A stretch of 22,090 bases of DNA from Oscillospiraceae bacterium (lineage in GTDB: Bacteria > Bacillota > Clostridia > Oscillospirales > Oscillospiraceae): assembly GCA_016296235.1 (NCBI GenBank), contig JAEDJR010000011.1, positions 1 through 22,090 on the forward strand, written 5' to 3'. Shown here piece by piece: positions 7,148 to 15,190 of the stretch. The notes beneath the pieces were generated by a model, which did no database searches, was not told the DNA's origin, and worked only from the letters and a program-made list of their open reading frames with translations. Each line of letters begins with the position of its first letter. Position 1 is the first letter of the stretch. The position numbers and the translations under genes are program-made.

Positions 7148-7172
7148 AAGAATAAGAAAAACGTGGTAAAAT
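7144..7172 (+). promoter_or_regulatory. Strong sigma-A promoter for the phosphodiesterase gene
   Basis: TTGAAA (7144-7149), a 17-bp spacer and TAAAAT (7167-7172), 22 bp before the start codon. The -35 box overlaps the TGA stop codon of the MATE gene. Near-consensus boxes suggest steady expression apart from the MATE transcript. Confidence 0.75.
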
Positions 7173-7194
7173 GAAGCCGTAGGAGGGATTTGAA

Positions 7195-7737
7195 ATGAAT
7201 TTGATGATTGCATCCGACCTTCACGGCTCGGCCTATTATACCGGGCAGCTGATGGAGGCTGTGAAACAGGAGCAGCCGGACCGGCTGCTGCTGCTGGGCG
7301 ACCTGCTCTACCATGGCCCCCGCAACGACCTGCCCCGGGATTATGCGCCCAAGGAGGTCATTGCCATGCTGAATCCCCTGGCGGACCGGATATTGTGCGT
7401 CCGGGGCAACTGCGAGGCGGAGGTGGATCAGATGGTGCTGGACTTTCCGGTGATGGCGGATTACTGCGTGCTATTTGACGGAACACGCACGATTTACGCC
7501 ACCCACGGCCATGGATTTTCGGAAAGCCGTCCGCCGAAGCTCCGGCCCGGTGATATTCTGCTGACGGGCCATACCCACGTTCCTGCCTGTACGGATCACG
7601 GAACCTTTTGGTATCTGAACCCTGGCTCCGTGTCCATCCCCAAGCAGGACAGCTGGCACGGGTATACGACATACTGCGACGGTGAATTCCTCTGGAAGGA
7701 TTTCTCCGGCGCGGTCAGAATGCAGTGGCGGCCGTAG
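7195..7737 (+). CDS. yfcE: YfcE-type metallophosphoesterase
   Basis: A 180-residue calcineurin-like phosphodiesterase of the YfcE/MJ0936 family, matching the usual length. These two-metal enzymes cleave phosphodiesters such as bis-p-nitrophenyl phosphate in vitro, and their natural substrate is uncertain. All metal and catalytic motifs are present in order: SDLHGS (7-12), GDLLYHGPRN (35-44), RGNCEAEVDQM (70-80), THGHG (103-107), GHTHV (125-129) and NPGS (142-145). The start is ATG with AGGAGG 8 bp upstream and a strong promoter just before it. It converges on the AraC-type gene with only 3 bp between the two stop codons and no hairpin between them. Confidence 0.93.
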   Translation: MNLMIASDLHGSAYYTGQLMEAVKQEQPDRLLLLGDLLYHGPRNDLPRDYAPKEVIAMLNPLADRILCVRGNCEAEVDQMVLDFPVMADYCVLFDGTRTIYATHGHGFSESRPPKLRPGDILLTGHTHVPACTDHGTFWYLNPGSVSIPKQDSWHGYTTYCDGEFLWKDFSGAVRMQWRP

Positions 7738-7740
7738 CTG

Positions 7741-8643
7741 TCAGGATTTTCCGGCGGCGGGCTCCATATTGGGCCAAAGACGGCGGTATTCCTGGGGCGT
7801 CAGGCCTTCCTGCCGCTTGAACAGGCGGGTGAAGTAGCCCAGGTTTTCAAAGCCCGCGGCATAGGCGATTTCTCCGATGGATTTCTGGGTGGTGCGCAGC
7901 AGCTCCTTGGCGTGGACAATGCGGAGGAACATCAGGTATTCCGTGGGGGACTGGCCGTAGGTTTGCTTGAACTGCCGCTGCAGATAGCAGGGACTCAGGC
8001 CGAACTTCGCCCCCAGCTGTGCCAGCGTCATTTTCTCCGGGTACGCCTCAGCCAGGTGTGCCCGGATTTCTTCCATCAGGGCCGGCGTCTGGGCCTGCCG
8101 GGCGGGCTTCATGGTGCCAAGCAGCAGCTGGGTCAGCAGTTGGGTCAGCAGGGAAGCGGTTTGAAGGTCTTTTTCGGCCTGGCCCTGCTGGCTGCTGTGC
8201 AGTGCGAGAATCTGCCGCAGCAGGTCATAGGCCGGGGCGCCGTGGGAAAGAATCCCCACCGGATCGCCGCCGGTCTGCTGGAGAAAGCTCTCGTAATAAA
8301 ACCGCGCGCCGGCGCCCTGAAAGTGAACCCACAGCACCCGCCAGGAGCCGGTCTCCGGATCGGTCCGGTAGCTCTGCCGGTTCTGACAGTCGATCCAGTA
8401 AAAGTGACCGGCGGGAACGCGGTATTGCCGGCCGTCGTAGTCCAGCAGGCCGCACCCGGACAGGGTTAGCTTGATGAGAAAGGAATCAAACCCCTCGCGG
8501 TTGGTGTAGTAACCGGGGCCGGCCCAAAAGTCGCCGGCCTCCTGCACATAGAGCAGATGGCTTCTGGCGCCGGCGCCGGCGGTGTGGAATACCCATTGGC
8601 TTTCCGGCGCGATGTCCAGATGGTATTGCAGCTTTTGTGCCAT
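7741..8643 (-). CDS. AraC-family regulator, likely for the rhamnose operon
   Basis: A 300-residue AraC/XylS regulator. The N-terminal half is a cupin-like sugar-binding domain (RQYRVPAGHFYWIDC). The C-terminal hundred residues hold two helix-turn-helix units, LAQLGAKFGLSPCYLQRQFK and IGEIAYAAGFENLGYFTRLFK, with the family-typical ending LTPQEYRRL. The chosen start is ATG at 8641-8643, because GGAGG sits 6 bp before it; a TTG four codons upstream overlaps that site and is rejected. It is divergent from rhaA across 236 bp, and many rhamnose operons use an AraC-type activator (RhaS/RhaR). That makes rhamnose the likely effector, by position and family. Confidence 0.9.
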   Translation of the reverse strand: MAQKLQYHLDIAPESQWVFHTAGAGARSHLLYVQEAGDFWAGPGYYTNREGFDSFLIKLTLSGCGLLDYDGRQYRVPAGHFYWIDCQNRQSYRTDPETGSWRVLWVHFQGAGARFYYESFLQQTGGDPVGILSHGAPAYDLLRQILALHSSQQGQAEKDLQTASLLTQLLTQLLLGTMKPARQAQTPALMEEIRAHLAEAYPEKMTLAQLGAKFGLSPCYLQRQFKQTYGQSPTEYLMFLRIVHAKELLRTTQKSIGEIAYAAGFENLGYFTRLFKRQEGLTPQEYRRLWPNMEPAAGKS

Positions 8644-8879
8644 GACGTCCTCCAATCAAAAAAGCAAGATAGTGCAAAATATCCGCAAGAAAAATCAATG
8701 CGGGATCAGGTCCTTAATGGTATTATACAAATCAGGAAGGAAAAAGTACAGAGATTTCCGATCAATTCCACAAAGAATTTCGGCGTTTTGGCAGAACGCA
8801 GCGCGTTCGGGCCCAGGCACACCGGATGGCAAGATTTTGCTATTCTGTGGGTGCAGATGCAAGAACAGGAGGAACAGAA
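8644..8879. promoter_or_regulatory. Divergent control region between the AraC-type gene and rhaA
   Basis: A 236-bp gap holding both promoters. On the minus strand a perfect TATAAT (8722-8727) suits the regulator gene. On the plus strand TATTCT (8841-8846) could be the rhaA -10 box. Its -35 position (8818-8823, CACACC) is far from consensus, as expected of an activator-dependent promoter. Two related 12-mers, GCAAGATAGTGC (8664-8675) and GCAAGATTTTGC (8829-8840), plus two shorter GCAAGA copies (8685-8690, 8859-8864), are candidate regulator half-sites. The rhaA ribosome binding site AGGAGG is at 8867-8872. Confidence 0.55.
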
Positions 8880-10124
8880 ATGACAAGATTTGAAAGCGCA
8901 AAGGAACTCTACGCACGCCTCGGCGTGGATGCCGAACAGGCTCTGGCCCTGGCGGCGGAGAAGCCCATTTCCATTCACTGCTGGCAGGGCGACGACGTGG
9001 TCGGCTTTGACAGCCCCACCGGCGGCGCAGGCAACGGCATCCAGACCACCGGCAATTATCCCGGCCGGGCAAGAAACTTTGAAGAGCTGAAGGCGGACTT
9101 CCTGAAAGCGATTTCTCTGGTTCCCGGCAAAAAGCGCATCAACCTCCACGCCTGCTATGCCGTGTTTGAGGACGGCCAGTGGGTGGATCGCGACCGGCTG
9201 GAGTACAAGCATTTTGCGCCCTGGGTGGAATTCGCCAAGGAGAACGGCCTGGGCATCGACTTCAACCCCACGGTGTTCAGCCATCCCATGATGAAGGACG
9301 GCCTGAGCCTGTCCTCTCCCGATGAGAGCGTCCGCAAGTTCTGGATTGCCCACTGCATCGCCTGCCGCCGGATCGCCCAGCGCATCGGCGAGGAGCTGAA
9401 CGACAAGGTTTTGAACAACGTCTGGATTCCCGACGGCTATAAGGATGTTCCCGCTGACCGCCTGGGCCCCCGCCTGCGGCTCAAGGACAGCCTGGATCAG
9501 ATTTTTGCCGAGAAGCTCCCCAATGTCATCGACTGCGTGGAGAGCAAGGTCTTCGCCATCGGCGTGGAGAGCTACACCGTGGGCAGCAACGAGTTCTACA
9601 TGAGCTACGCCGCCACCCATCCCGGCGTCTACAACCTGCTGGACAACGGCCACTACCATCCCACGGAGGTGGTCAGCGACAAGATTCCCGCCCTGCTGGC
9701 CTTCTTTGACAAAATCCCGCTCCATGTGACCCGCGGCGTCCGCTGGGACTCCGACCATGTGGTGATCTTCGAGGATGAGCTGAAGGAGATCATGAAGGAG
9801 ATCGTCCGCAACGACGCCCTGGACAAGGTGCTCATCGGCCTGGACTTCTTCGACGCCTCCATCAACCGCGTGGCTGCCTGGGTCATCGGTACCCGCAATG
9901 CCCAGAAGGCGCTGCTGTGGGCCCTGCTGCAGCCCAACGCACAGCTGAAGGCCCTGCAGGACGCCGGCGATTTCACCCGGAAGCTGATGCTCATGGAAGA
10001 GGCCAAGACCCTGCCCTTCGGCGATATCTGGACGGAATACTGCCGCCGCCAGGGCGTACCTGCCGACGAGAGCTGGTATGAGACCGTCATGGAATACGAA
10101 AAGGACGTGCTGCTGAAGCGCTGA
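8880..10124 (+). CDS. rhaA: L-rhamnose isomerase
   Basis: Interconverts L-rhamnose and L-rhamnulose, the first step of rhamnose breakdown, as a cytoplasmic metal-dependent TIM-barrel enzyme. At 414 residues it is close to the usual 415-420. Family motifs are clear and in order: HCWQGDDVVGFD (33-44), QTTGNYPGRA (55-64), GLGIDFNPTVFSHP (123-136), NVWIPDGYKD (180-189), then YTVGSNEFYMSYA, LLDNGHYHPTE, VRWDSDHVV and IGLDFFDASINRVAAWVIG. The start is ATG at 8880 with AGGAGG 7 bp upstream; the upstream open frame is ignored. It is the first gene of a four-gene operon and is followed by a hairpin and then a class II aldolase. Confidence 0.97.
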   Translation: MTRFESAKELYARLGVDAEQALALAAEKPISIHCWQGDDVVGFDSPTGGAGNGIQTTGNYPGRARNFEELKADFLKAISLVPGKKRINLHACYAVFEDGQWVDRDRLEYKHFAPWVEFAKENGLGIDFNPTVFSHPMMKDGLSLSSPDESVRKFWIAHCIACRRIAQRIGEELNDKVLNNVWIPDGYKDVPADRLGPRLRLKDSLDQIFAEKLPNVIDCVESKVFAIGVESYTVGSNEFYMSYAATHPGVYNLLDNGHYHPTEVVSDKIPALLAFFDKIPLHVTRGVRWDSDHVVIFEDELKEIMKEIVRNDALDKVLIGLDFFDASINRVAAWVIGTRNAQKALLWALLQPNAQLKALQDAGDFTRKLMLMEEAKTLPFGDIWTEYCRRQGVPADESWYETVMEYEKDVLLKR

Positions 10125-10133
10125 CCACCATTT

Positions 10134-10160
10134 CCCCCGTGCCCCTTGTGGGTACGGGGG
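10134..10160 (+). other. Intercistronic hairpin between rhaA and the aldolase gene
   Basis: An 11-bp GC-rich stem with one G-U pair (CCCCCGTGCCC with GGGTACGGGGG) and a 5-nt loop, 9 bp after the rhaA stop codon. No T run follows, so it is more likely an mRNA-stability or partial-attenuation element that favours rhaA than a terminator. Confidence 0.6.
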
Positions 10161-10184
10161 TACCGCAGATCATAGGGAGTTGAT

Positions 10185-11267
10185 ATGATGTTTTTTGAAG
10201 AAAATCGCGATCGTCTGGCTGCGTTTGCCAGAGTGTCTCAGACTGCCGGCAGCCGGGCAGATTATGTCCAGGGCGGCGGCGGCAATACATCCGTAAAGCT
10301 GAAGGATGGCCTGATGGCCATCAAGGCCTCCGGCTTCTGCCTCAGTGATATCCGGCCGGACAAGGCCTATGCCGTGCTGGACTATGAAGCCCTGCGCCGT
10401 TTCTACGGCGAAAACCAGCCGGAGGCCATGGCCGATGTGGAAAAAGAGGGTGCCGCCTTCACCAAGGCCCAGATCAAACAGATTGAGGGCCTGGAACCCC
10501 TGCGCCCCTCTGTGGAGGCCGGCTTCCACTCCATCCTGGATACCTTTGTGGTGCATACCCACAGCGTTTATGCCAATCTGGCTGCCTGCTCCGTCAACTG
10601 CCGGGAAATCTGCCAGGCAGCCTTCGCCGGTGCGGATTATACCTGGGGCATGGTTCCCTATGTGGATCCCGGCGCCAACCTGACCTTCGCCATCCGGGAC
10701 GAGCTGCGGCGCGTGGAGGCCGAAACCGGCAGGAAGCCGTCCGTTCTCATCATGCAGAACCACGGCATCATTGCCCATGACGGCGATCCCGACCGCTGCC
10801 TGGCCATCCACACCGACGCCAATGCACGGCTGGCAAACCAGTTCGGTATTTCCGCCGACAGCTTCCCCGCCGTGGCGCTCCGGGAGGTGGAAGACGGCCT
10901 CTATGAAGCCGATGTGCCCTATTTGACCGAGGCCCTGGCCGGCGGCGCCTATACGGAGCAGTTCCTGCTGGAGCAGCCTCTGTACCCCGACCAGATGGTG
11001 TTTTTGATCGGCACCTTCTCCATGGATCAGCCCCAGGTGGGGGAGGGACAGTGTGTGGCCTATTCCGATACCGGCCGGGTTCTGATGCGCATGGACCGGA
11101 AGAAAGCCCAGGTTCTGGCCGAAACTCTCACCGCCGTGGTCTTTGTGATTTCTCACATTCAGGCCGCCGGCCATCCCCTGTCCACTATGGGCGAGGCGGC
11201 CAAACACTTTATTGCCAACTGGGAAAGCGAAAAATACCGCAAATCCCTGGCCGGGAAGAAAGGATAA
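10185..11267 (+). CDS. Class II aldolase, RhaD/RhaE aldolase-domain type
   Basis: A 360-residue zinc-dependent class II aldolase, a candidate rhamnulose-1-phosphate aldolase giving DHAP and L-lactaldehyde. Active-site motifs are present: GGGGNTSVK (30-38), PSVEAGFH with E111 (108-115), the metal pair HTH (124-126) and QNHGIIAHDGD with H193. The pattern resembles the aldolase half of the long bifunctional aldolase/dehydrogenase (RhaDE, YuxG type), but no short-chain dehydrogenase domain follows. Two in-frame ATGs (10185, 10188) fit the GGGAG site; the first is given. rhaB starts 3 bp after the stop codon. A second aldolase in the operon competes for this role. Confidence 0.82.
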   Translation: MMFFEENRDRLAAFARVSQTAGSRADYVQGGGGNTSVKLKDGLMAIKASGFCLSDIRPDKAYAVLDYEALRRFYGENQPEAMADVEKEGAAFTKAQIKQIEGLEPLRPSVEAGFHSILDTFVVHTHSVYANLAACSVNCREICQAAFAGADYTWGMVPYVDPGANLTFAIRDELRRVEAETGRKPSVLIMQNHGIIAHDGDPDRCLAIHTDANARLANQFGISADSFPAVALREVEDGLYEADVPYLTEALAGGAYTEQFLLEQPLYPDQMVFLIGTFSMDQPQVGEGQCVAYSDTGRVLMRMDRKKAQVLAETLTAVVFVISHIQAAGHPLSTMGEAAKHFIANWESEKYRKSLAGKKG

Positions 11268-11270
11268 GCC

Positions 11271-12731
11271 ATGAAGAATCTGTTAGCCTTTGATCTTGGC
11301 GCCAGCAATGGCCGGGCCATTCTGGGCCAGCTGGAGAACGACCGCCTGACCATGCGGGAGCTGCACCGCTTTGAGAACAACTATATTGTCCGGGACGGCG
11401 TCTTCCAGTGGGATCTGCCCTATCTGCTGGATAACCTGAAGCAGGGCCTGGCGGCCTTCCGGGATGCCAATCTGGGCCCGCTGGACTGCTTCGGCATCGA
11501 CACCTGGGGCGTGGACTACGGCCTGCTGGACGAAAACGGCCAGCTGGTGGCCAATCCCCGGGCCTACCGTTACGCCGTGGACGCGGATATGGAGTCTGCC
11601 TGGGAGACGGTGGATTTCCCCACCCAGTTCCGCCGCACCGGCATTGCGGCCCTGAATTTCAACACGGTCTATCAGCTCTACCGCCGCAAGCGGGAGGGAG
11701 ACCCGGAACTGCAGAAGGCCGCGACCCTGCTGCTGATGCCGGATCTGCTGGGCTACCTGCTGACCGGGGAAATCAAATCCGAATATACCAACGTCACCAC
11801 CACCATGCTCTACAATCCCACCACCCGGGATTGGGACCGGGAGACCATCCGGGCCCTGGGCCTGCCGGAGCACATCTTTACGGAGATCGACCGGGCCGGT
11901 CAGCTGCGGGGCTGCCTGCGGGCGGAGCTGGCGGAGGAAATCGGGATCAACCGGGCGGCCTTTGCCGCTGTGGGCACCCACGATACGGCCTCCGCTGTGG
12001 CTGCCATTCCCGGCAGCGGCAATTTCGCCTTCTGCTCCAGCGGCACCTGGTCCCTGTTTGGTGTGGAAACGGACAAACCCATCTTGACGGATGCGGTCAG
12101 AAATGCTAACTTTTCTAATGAAGGCACCATCCAGGGCGGCTTCCGTCCGCTGAAGAATATCATGGGCCTGTGGCTGATTCAGGAGTGCCGCCGGGACTGG
12201 GAACGCCAGGGCCGGAAGTACGGCTGGAACGAAATTGTCATCGAGGCCCAGGGTGCGGAGCCCTTCCGTTCCGTCATTGACCCGGACTACGGCGAGTTCT
12301 TTGCCGGCGGCGATATGGTGCGGAAGATTCAGGACTTCTGCCGCCGCACAGAGCAGCCCGTTCCGGAAACCGTGGGCCAGATTGCCCGCTGCATCTATGA
12401 ATCCCTGGCGCTCAAATACCGCTGGGCCATGGAGCGGCTGGAGGAGATCAAAGGCGAGCCTCTGGCGCAGCTGAACATCGTCGGCGGCGGCATCCAGAAC
12501 AAGCTCCTGAACCAGATGGCGGCGGATTCCATCGGACGCCCCGTGGTCACGGGCCCTGTGGAGGGCGCGGCCATGGGCAACCTGCTGGCCCAGGCCATGG
12601 CATTGGGAGAGGTCCGGGATCTGGAGCACCTGCGGCAGATTGTCCGCAATTCTGAGCATGTGGAAACCTACACGCCCAACCATTCCGCCCAGTGGGAGCG
12701 TGCCTATCAAAAACTGCTTGCGCTGCTGTAA
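11271..12731 (+). CDS. rhaB: Rhamnulokinase
   Basis: Phosphorylates L-rhamnulose to rhamnulose-1-phosphate with ATP; a 486-residue FGGY-family sugar kinase of normal length. The N-terminal phosphate loop is FDLGASNGRAILG (7-19). The rhamnulokinase signature FGIDTWGVDYGLL is at 74-86. The catalytic Asp is D238 in VGTHDTASAV, and the second-domain loop is FCSSGTWSLFG (254-264). The adenosine site IVGGGIQNKLLNQMAAD is near the C-terminus. It begins 3 bp after the aldolase stop codon, with an AAAGGA site overlapping that gene's end, and is followed 18 bp later by the tandem aldolase gene. No feature is missing. Confidence 0.97.
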   Translation: MKNLLAFDLGASNGRAILGQLENDRLTMRELHRFENNYIVRDGVFQWDLPYLLDNLKQGLAAFRDANLGPLDCFGIDTWGVDYGLLDENGQLVANPRAYRYAVDADMESAWETVDFPTQFRRTGIAALNFNTVYQLYRRKREGDPELQKAATLLLMPDLLGYLLTGEIKSEYTNVTTTMLYNPTTRDWDRETIRALGLPEHIFTEIDRAGQLRGCLRAELAEEIGINRAAFAAVGTHDTASAVAAIPGSGNFAFCSSGTWSLFGVETDKPILTDAVRNANFSNEGTIQGGFRPLKNIMGLWLIQECRRDWERQGRKYGWNEIVIEAQGAEPFRSVIDPDYGEFFAGGDMVRKIQDFCRRTEQPVPETVGQIARCIYESLALKYRWAMERLEEIKGEPLAQLNIVGGGIQNKLLNQMAADSIGRPVVTGPVEGAAMGNLLAQAMALGEVRDLEHLRQIVRNSEHVETYTPNHSAQWERAYQKLLALL

Positions 12732-12749
12732 GCGAAAGGGGAGAACGCC

Positions 12750-14042
12750 ATGAATATTCAGTACATCCATCCCGCAGACCAACTTGTCATGTTCATGCAG
12801 AGAATCTATGACAAGGGACTGACCACCACCTCCGGCGGCAACCTGTCCATTATGGATTCCGACGGGAATATCTGGATTACCCCGGCCAGCGTGGACAAGG
12901 GAACCCTGACCCGCAGAGACATCGTCTGCGTCCATCCGGACGGCACCTGTGAGGGCCCCCACAAGCCTTCCTCCGAGCTGCCGTTCCATCAATCCGTTTA
13001 TAGAATGCGGCCCGACCTGAAGGCAGTCCTCCATGCCCATCCGCCGGCGCTGGTGGCCTTCTCCATCATCCGGAAGATTCCCAATCTGGATCTGATTCCC
13101 TCGGTGCGAAAGGTCTGTCCCGACGTCCGCATCGCCAAATACGACGTGCCCGGCAGCGACGCGCTGGGCGAAAAGATCGGCGAAGTGTTTGCCGACGGCT
13201 GCGACATTGCCATCCTGGAAAACCACGGCGTTTGCATCGGTGCGCCGGATATGTTCACGGCCTTCCAGCGATTTGAGACGCTGAATTACACCGCGGAGCT
13301 GGAAATCCTGGCCGGCCGCATCGGCACGGTCAAGTCTCTGGACAAGGGCGACCAGCGGCTGGCGGAAACCAGCTATCACAACAAGATGGATGACTTCATC
13401 CCCCGGATTTACTCCTCCGAGGAGCTGTCAGCCCGCCGGGACATGATTACCCTGATCCACCGTTCCTACCGCATGGGTCTGTTCACTGCGACCCACGGCA
13501 CCTATTCCGTGCGCCTGTCCGACGACAGCTTCCTGATTACGCCTTTCGGCCAGGACCGGGCCTATCTGGAGGAGGACGATCTGGTGCGGGTCAAGGGCGG
13601 TATGAAGGAGCTGGGCAAGACGCCCTCCCGTGCCGTCTATCTCCATGACCAGATCTACCGCAACAATCCCGAAATCCGCGCCGTCCTGCAGGCCCATCCC
13701 GTCAACGCCATGGCCTTTGCGGTCACCGATGCGGAGTTTGATGCCCGCACCATTCCCGAGAGCTATATTCTCCTGCGTGACATTCAGAAGATGCCCTATC
13801 GGGAGCTGTACGAAGATCCCGCCAAGGCGTCCCGGGTTTTCAGCCCCTCCAATCCCGCCATCATGGTGGAGGACGACTGCGTGATTGTCACGGGTGATTC
13901 CCTGCTCAAGGCCTTTGACCGTCTGGAGGTTCTGGAAGTCACGGCCCACTCCATCATCGACAGCGCCGCTCTGGGACAGATTGTCCACATCACCGACGAA
14001 GAGGTGGAGGACCTGAAGAAGGCCTTCCATCTGGAAGACTGA
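12750..14042 (+). CDS. Tandem class II aldolase/adducin protein with a degenerate second domain
   Basis: A 430-residue protein made of two class II aldolase (FucA/RhaD-type) domains in a row; single-domain relatives have about 215-275 residues. The first half (about 1-205) has a complete site: TSGGNLS (27-33), SSE with E76, metal ligands H95 and H97 in HAHPP, and H159 in ENHG. The second half (about 225-425) keeps the fold but lost the site. ATHGTYSVRL replaces SGGN, PSR replaces SSE, QAHP (314-317) replaces HxHP, and EDDCV (374-378) replaces ENHG. The start is ATG with AGGGGAG 6 bp upstream. As last gene of the rhamnose operon it may be the rhamnulose-1-phosphate aldolase, with the second half structural or regulatory. 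Confidence 0.8.
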   Translation: MNIQYIHPADQLVMFMQRIYDKGLTTTSGGNLSIMDSDGNIWITPASVDKGTLTRRDIVCVHPDGTCEGPHKPSSELPFHQSVYRMRPDLKAVLHAHPPALVAFSIIRKIPNLDLIPSVRKVCPDVRIAKYDVPGSDALGEKIGEVFADGCDIAILENHGVCIGAPDMFTAFQRFETLNYTAELEILAGRIGTVKSLDKGDQRLAETSYHNKMDDFIPRIYSSEELSARRDMITLIHRSYRMGLFTATHGTYSVRLSDDSFLITPFGQDRAYLEEDDLVRVKGGMKELGKTPSRAVYLHDQIYRNNPEIRAVLQAHPVNAMAFAVTDAEFDARTIPESYILLRDIQKMPYRELYEDPAKASRVFSPSNPAIMVEDDCVIVTGDSLLKAFDRLEVLEVTAHSIIDSAALGQIVHITDEEVEDLKKAFHLED

Positions 14043-14059
14043 GATCCTAATCAAACAGC

Positions 14060-14102
14060 CGCCCCGCTGAAAAGCAAGTGCTTTTCAGCGGGGCGTTTTT
14101 TT
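14060..14102 (+). terminator. Strong terminator of the rhamnose operon
   Basis: Two 17-nt complementary arms (CGCCCCGCTGAAAAGCA with TGCTTTTCAGCGGGGCG; about 15 bp can pair once a loop forms) followed by seven T. It ends the plus-strand operon 17 bp after its stop codon. The opposite side lacks a T run, so it would stop the converging iol transcript only weakly. Confidence 0.95.
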
Positions 14103-14126
14103 CAATGCTTCCGGGAAAACAGGATG

Positions 14127-15164
14127 TTATTTGTACAGCTCCGGCTTCTCCATGGTCTCCACCTTGGCGAACTGAGAGGTGCCGCGGGTTGCGTTGAGAG
14201 CGTCGCCTGCCACGCATGCCACATAGCCGTCCCAGGAAGAGGGGCCGGTGAGCTTTCCGGCATGGACGGACTCAACCCACTTGCACAGCTCGATGTCATA
14301 AGCCTCAATGAAGCGCTCTTTCCAGTCTGTCATAATCGGCATGGATTCGGCCGGATTCAGGCTGTCCCAGCCGGCGGGACGGGAACGGCGAACCACGGCA
14401 TAGGGATCGGGCAGCTTCACGGTTCCGTTCTCGCAGACCACTTCACACTGGATATCATAGCCGTAGCCGTCGGCAACCTGAACTTCCACGTCGATGAAGC
14501 AGCCCTTTTTGGTGCGCATCAGCATGACCTGGGGATTGTCGTAGCCCTTGTTGGAGTTGGCGGACTGGCGTACCCGGACACACTGCGCGTCCTCATATTC
14601 ATCGTCCAGCAGCCAGCGGCAGATGTCCAGCTCGTGAATGGCCACGTTGGTGACGCCGTTCTCGGTCCGGAACCCCGGTCCCTGACTGACATTCCGGTGG
14701 CAGGCCTTGATGAGCAGGGGCGCGCCCAGCTCGCCGGAGTCGATGATCCGTTTCATCTCGGCATAGCCGCGGTCGTAGCGGCGCATAAAGCCCACCTGCA
14801 CCAGCCGGCGGCCAATTTCCACCTCGCGGCGGATGATCTCCTCACAGTCCTTGGCGTTCTGGCTCAGAGGCTTCTCACAGAAGCACCACTTCTCCTCGGC
14901 GAGCACCTTCATCACATAGTCATGGTGCGTGGCGTCAATGGAGGTGATGACGACGGCTTCCACTTCGGGATCGCGGATCAGGCCGTCACAGTCATTGCCG
15001 TAGGAACGGATTGCGTATTTGGCGGCAGTTTCGTCTGCTGCGGCTGCCACATAATCCGCGACGGCCACTACGGTGGCGCCGGGAACGGTGTCCATGATAC
15101 GGCGGCAGTGATCCTTGCCGATGGCGCCGCAGCCGATGATGCCGATTTTCAAAATCTGATCCAT
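14127..15164 (-). CDS. iolG: Inositol 2-dehydrogenase (Gfo/Idh/MocA family)
   Basis: Oxidises myo-inositol (or scyllo-inositol) to 2-keto-myo-inositol with NAD. It has 345 residues, as usual for IolG. The Rossmann loop is GIIGCGAIGKDH (8-19). The catalytic Lys is K98 in the EKPL motif, and the second catalytic pair is H177 and D180 in AIHELDICRWLL. The upstream open frame lacks homology, and the ATG at 15162-15164 has an AGGAAAG site, so that start is used. It is the last gene of the iol operon, 26 bp after iolD. The choice between myo- and scyllo-inositol cannot be made from sequence alone. Confidence 0.88.
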   Translation of the reverse strand: MDQILKIGIIGCGAIGKDHCRRIMDTVPGATVVAVADYVAAAADETAAKYAIRSYGNDCDGLIRDPEVEAVVITSIDATHHDYVMKVLAEEKWCFCEKPLSQNAKDCEEIIRREVEIGRRLVQVGFMRRYDRGYAEMKRIIDSGELGAPLLIKACHRNVSQGPGFRTENGVTNVAIHELDICRWLLDDEYEDAQCVRVRQSANSNKGYDNPQVMLMRTKKGCFIDVEVQVADGYGYDIQCEVVCENGTVKLPDPYAVVRRSRPAGWDSLNPAESMPIMTDWKERFIEAYDIELCKWVESVHAGKLTGPSSWDGYVACVAGDALNATRGTSQFAKVETMEKPELYK

Positions 15165-15190
15165 TGTATTTCTTTCCTTTCCAAGCCAAA

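Noticed and set aside
7731..7745. Terminator between the converging phosphodiesterase and AraC-type genes
   Set aside because: Only 3 bp separate the stop codons and I see no hairpin with a T run on either strand.
8706..9758. 350-codon minus-strand frame opposite rhaA
   Set aside because: It is antisense to clear rhamnose isomerase motifs and runs through the divergent promoter region; composition is that of a shadow frame.
11283..13379. Very long open frame (698 codons) on the minus strand opposite rhaB and the tandem aldolase
   Set aside because: It is fully antisense to two genes with complete family motifs, and its translation is low-complexity Gly/Gln/His-rich with no recognisable domain. 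GC-rich third positions on the true strand create such frames.
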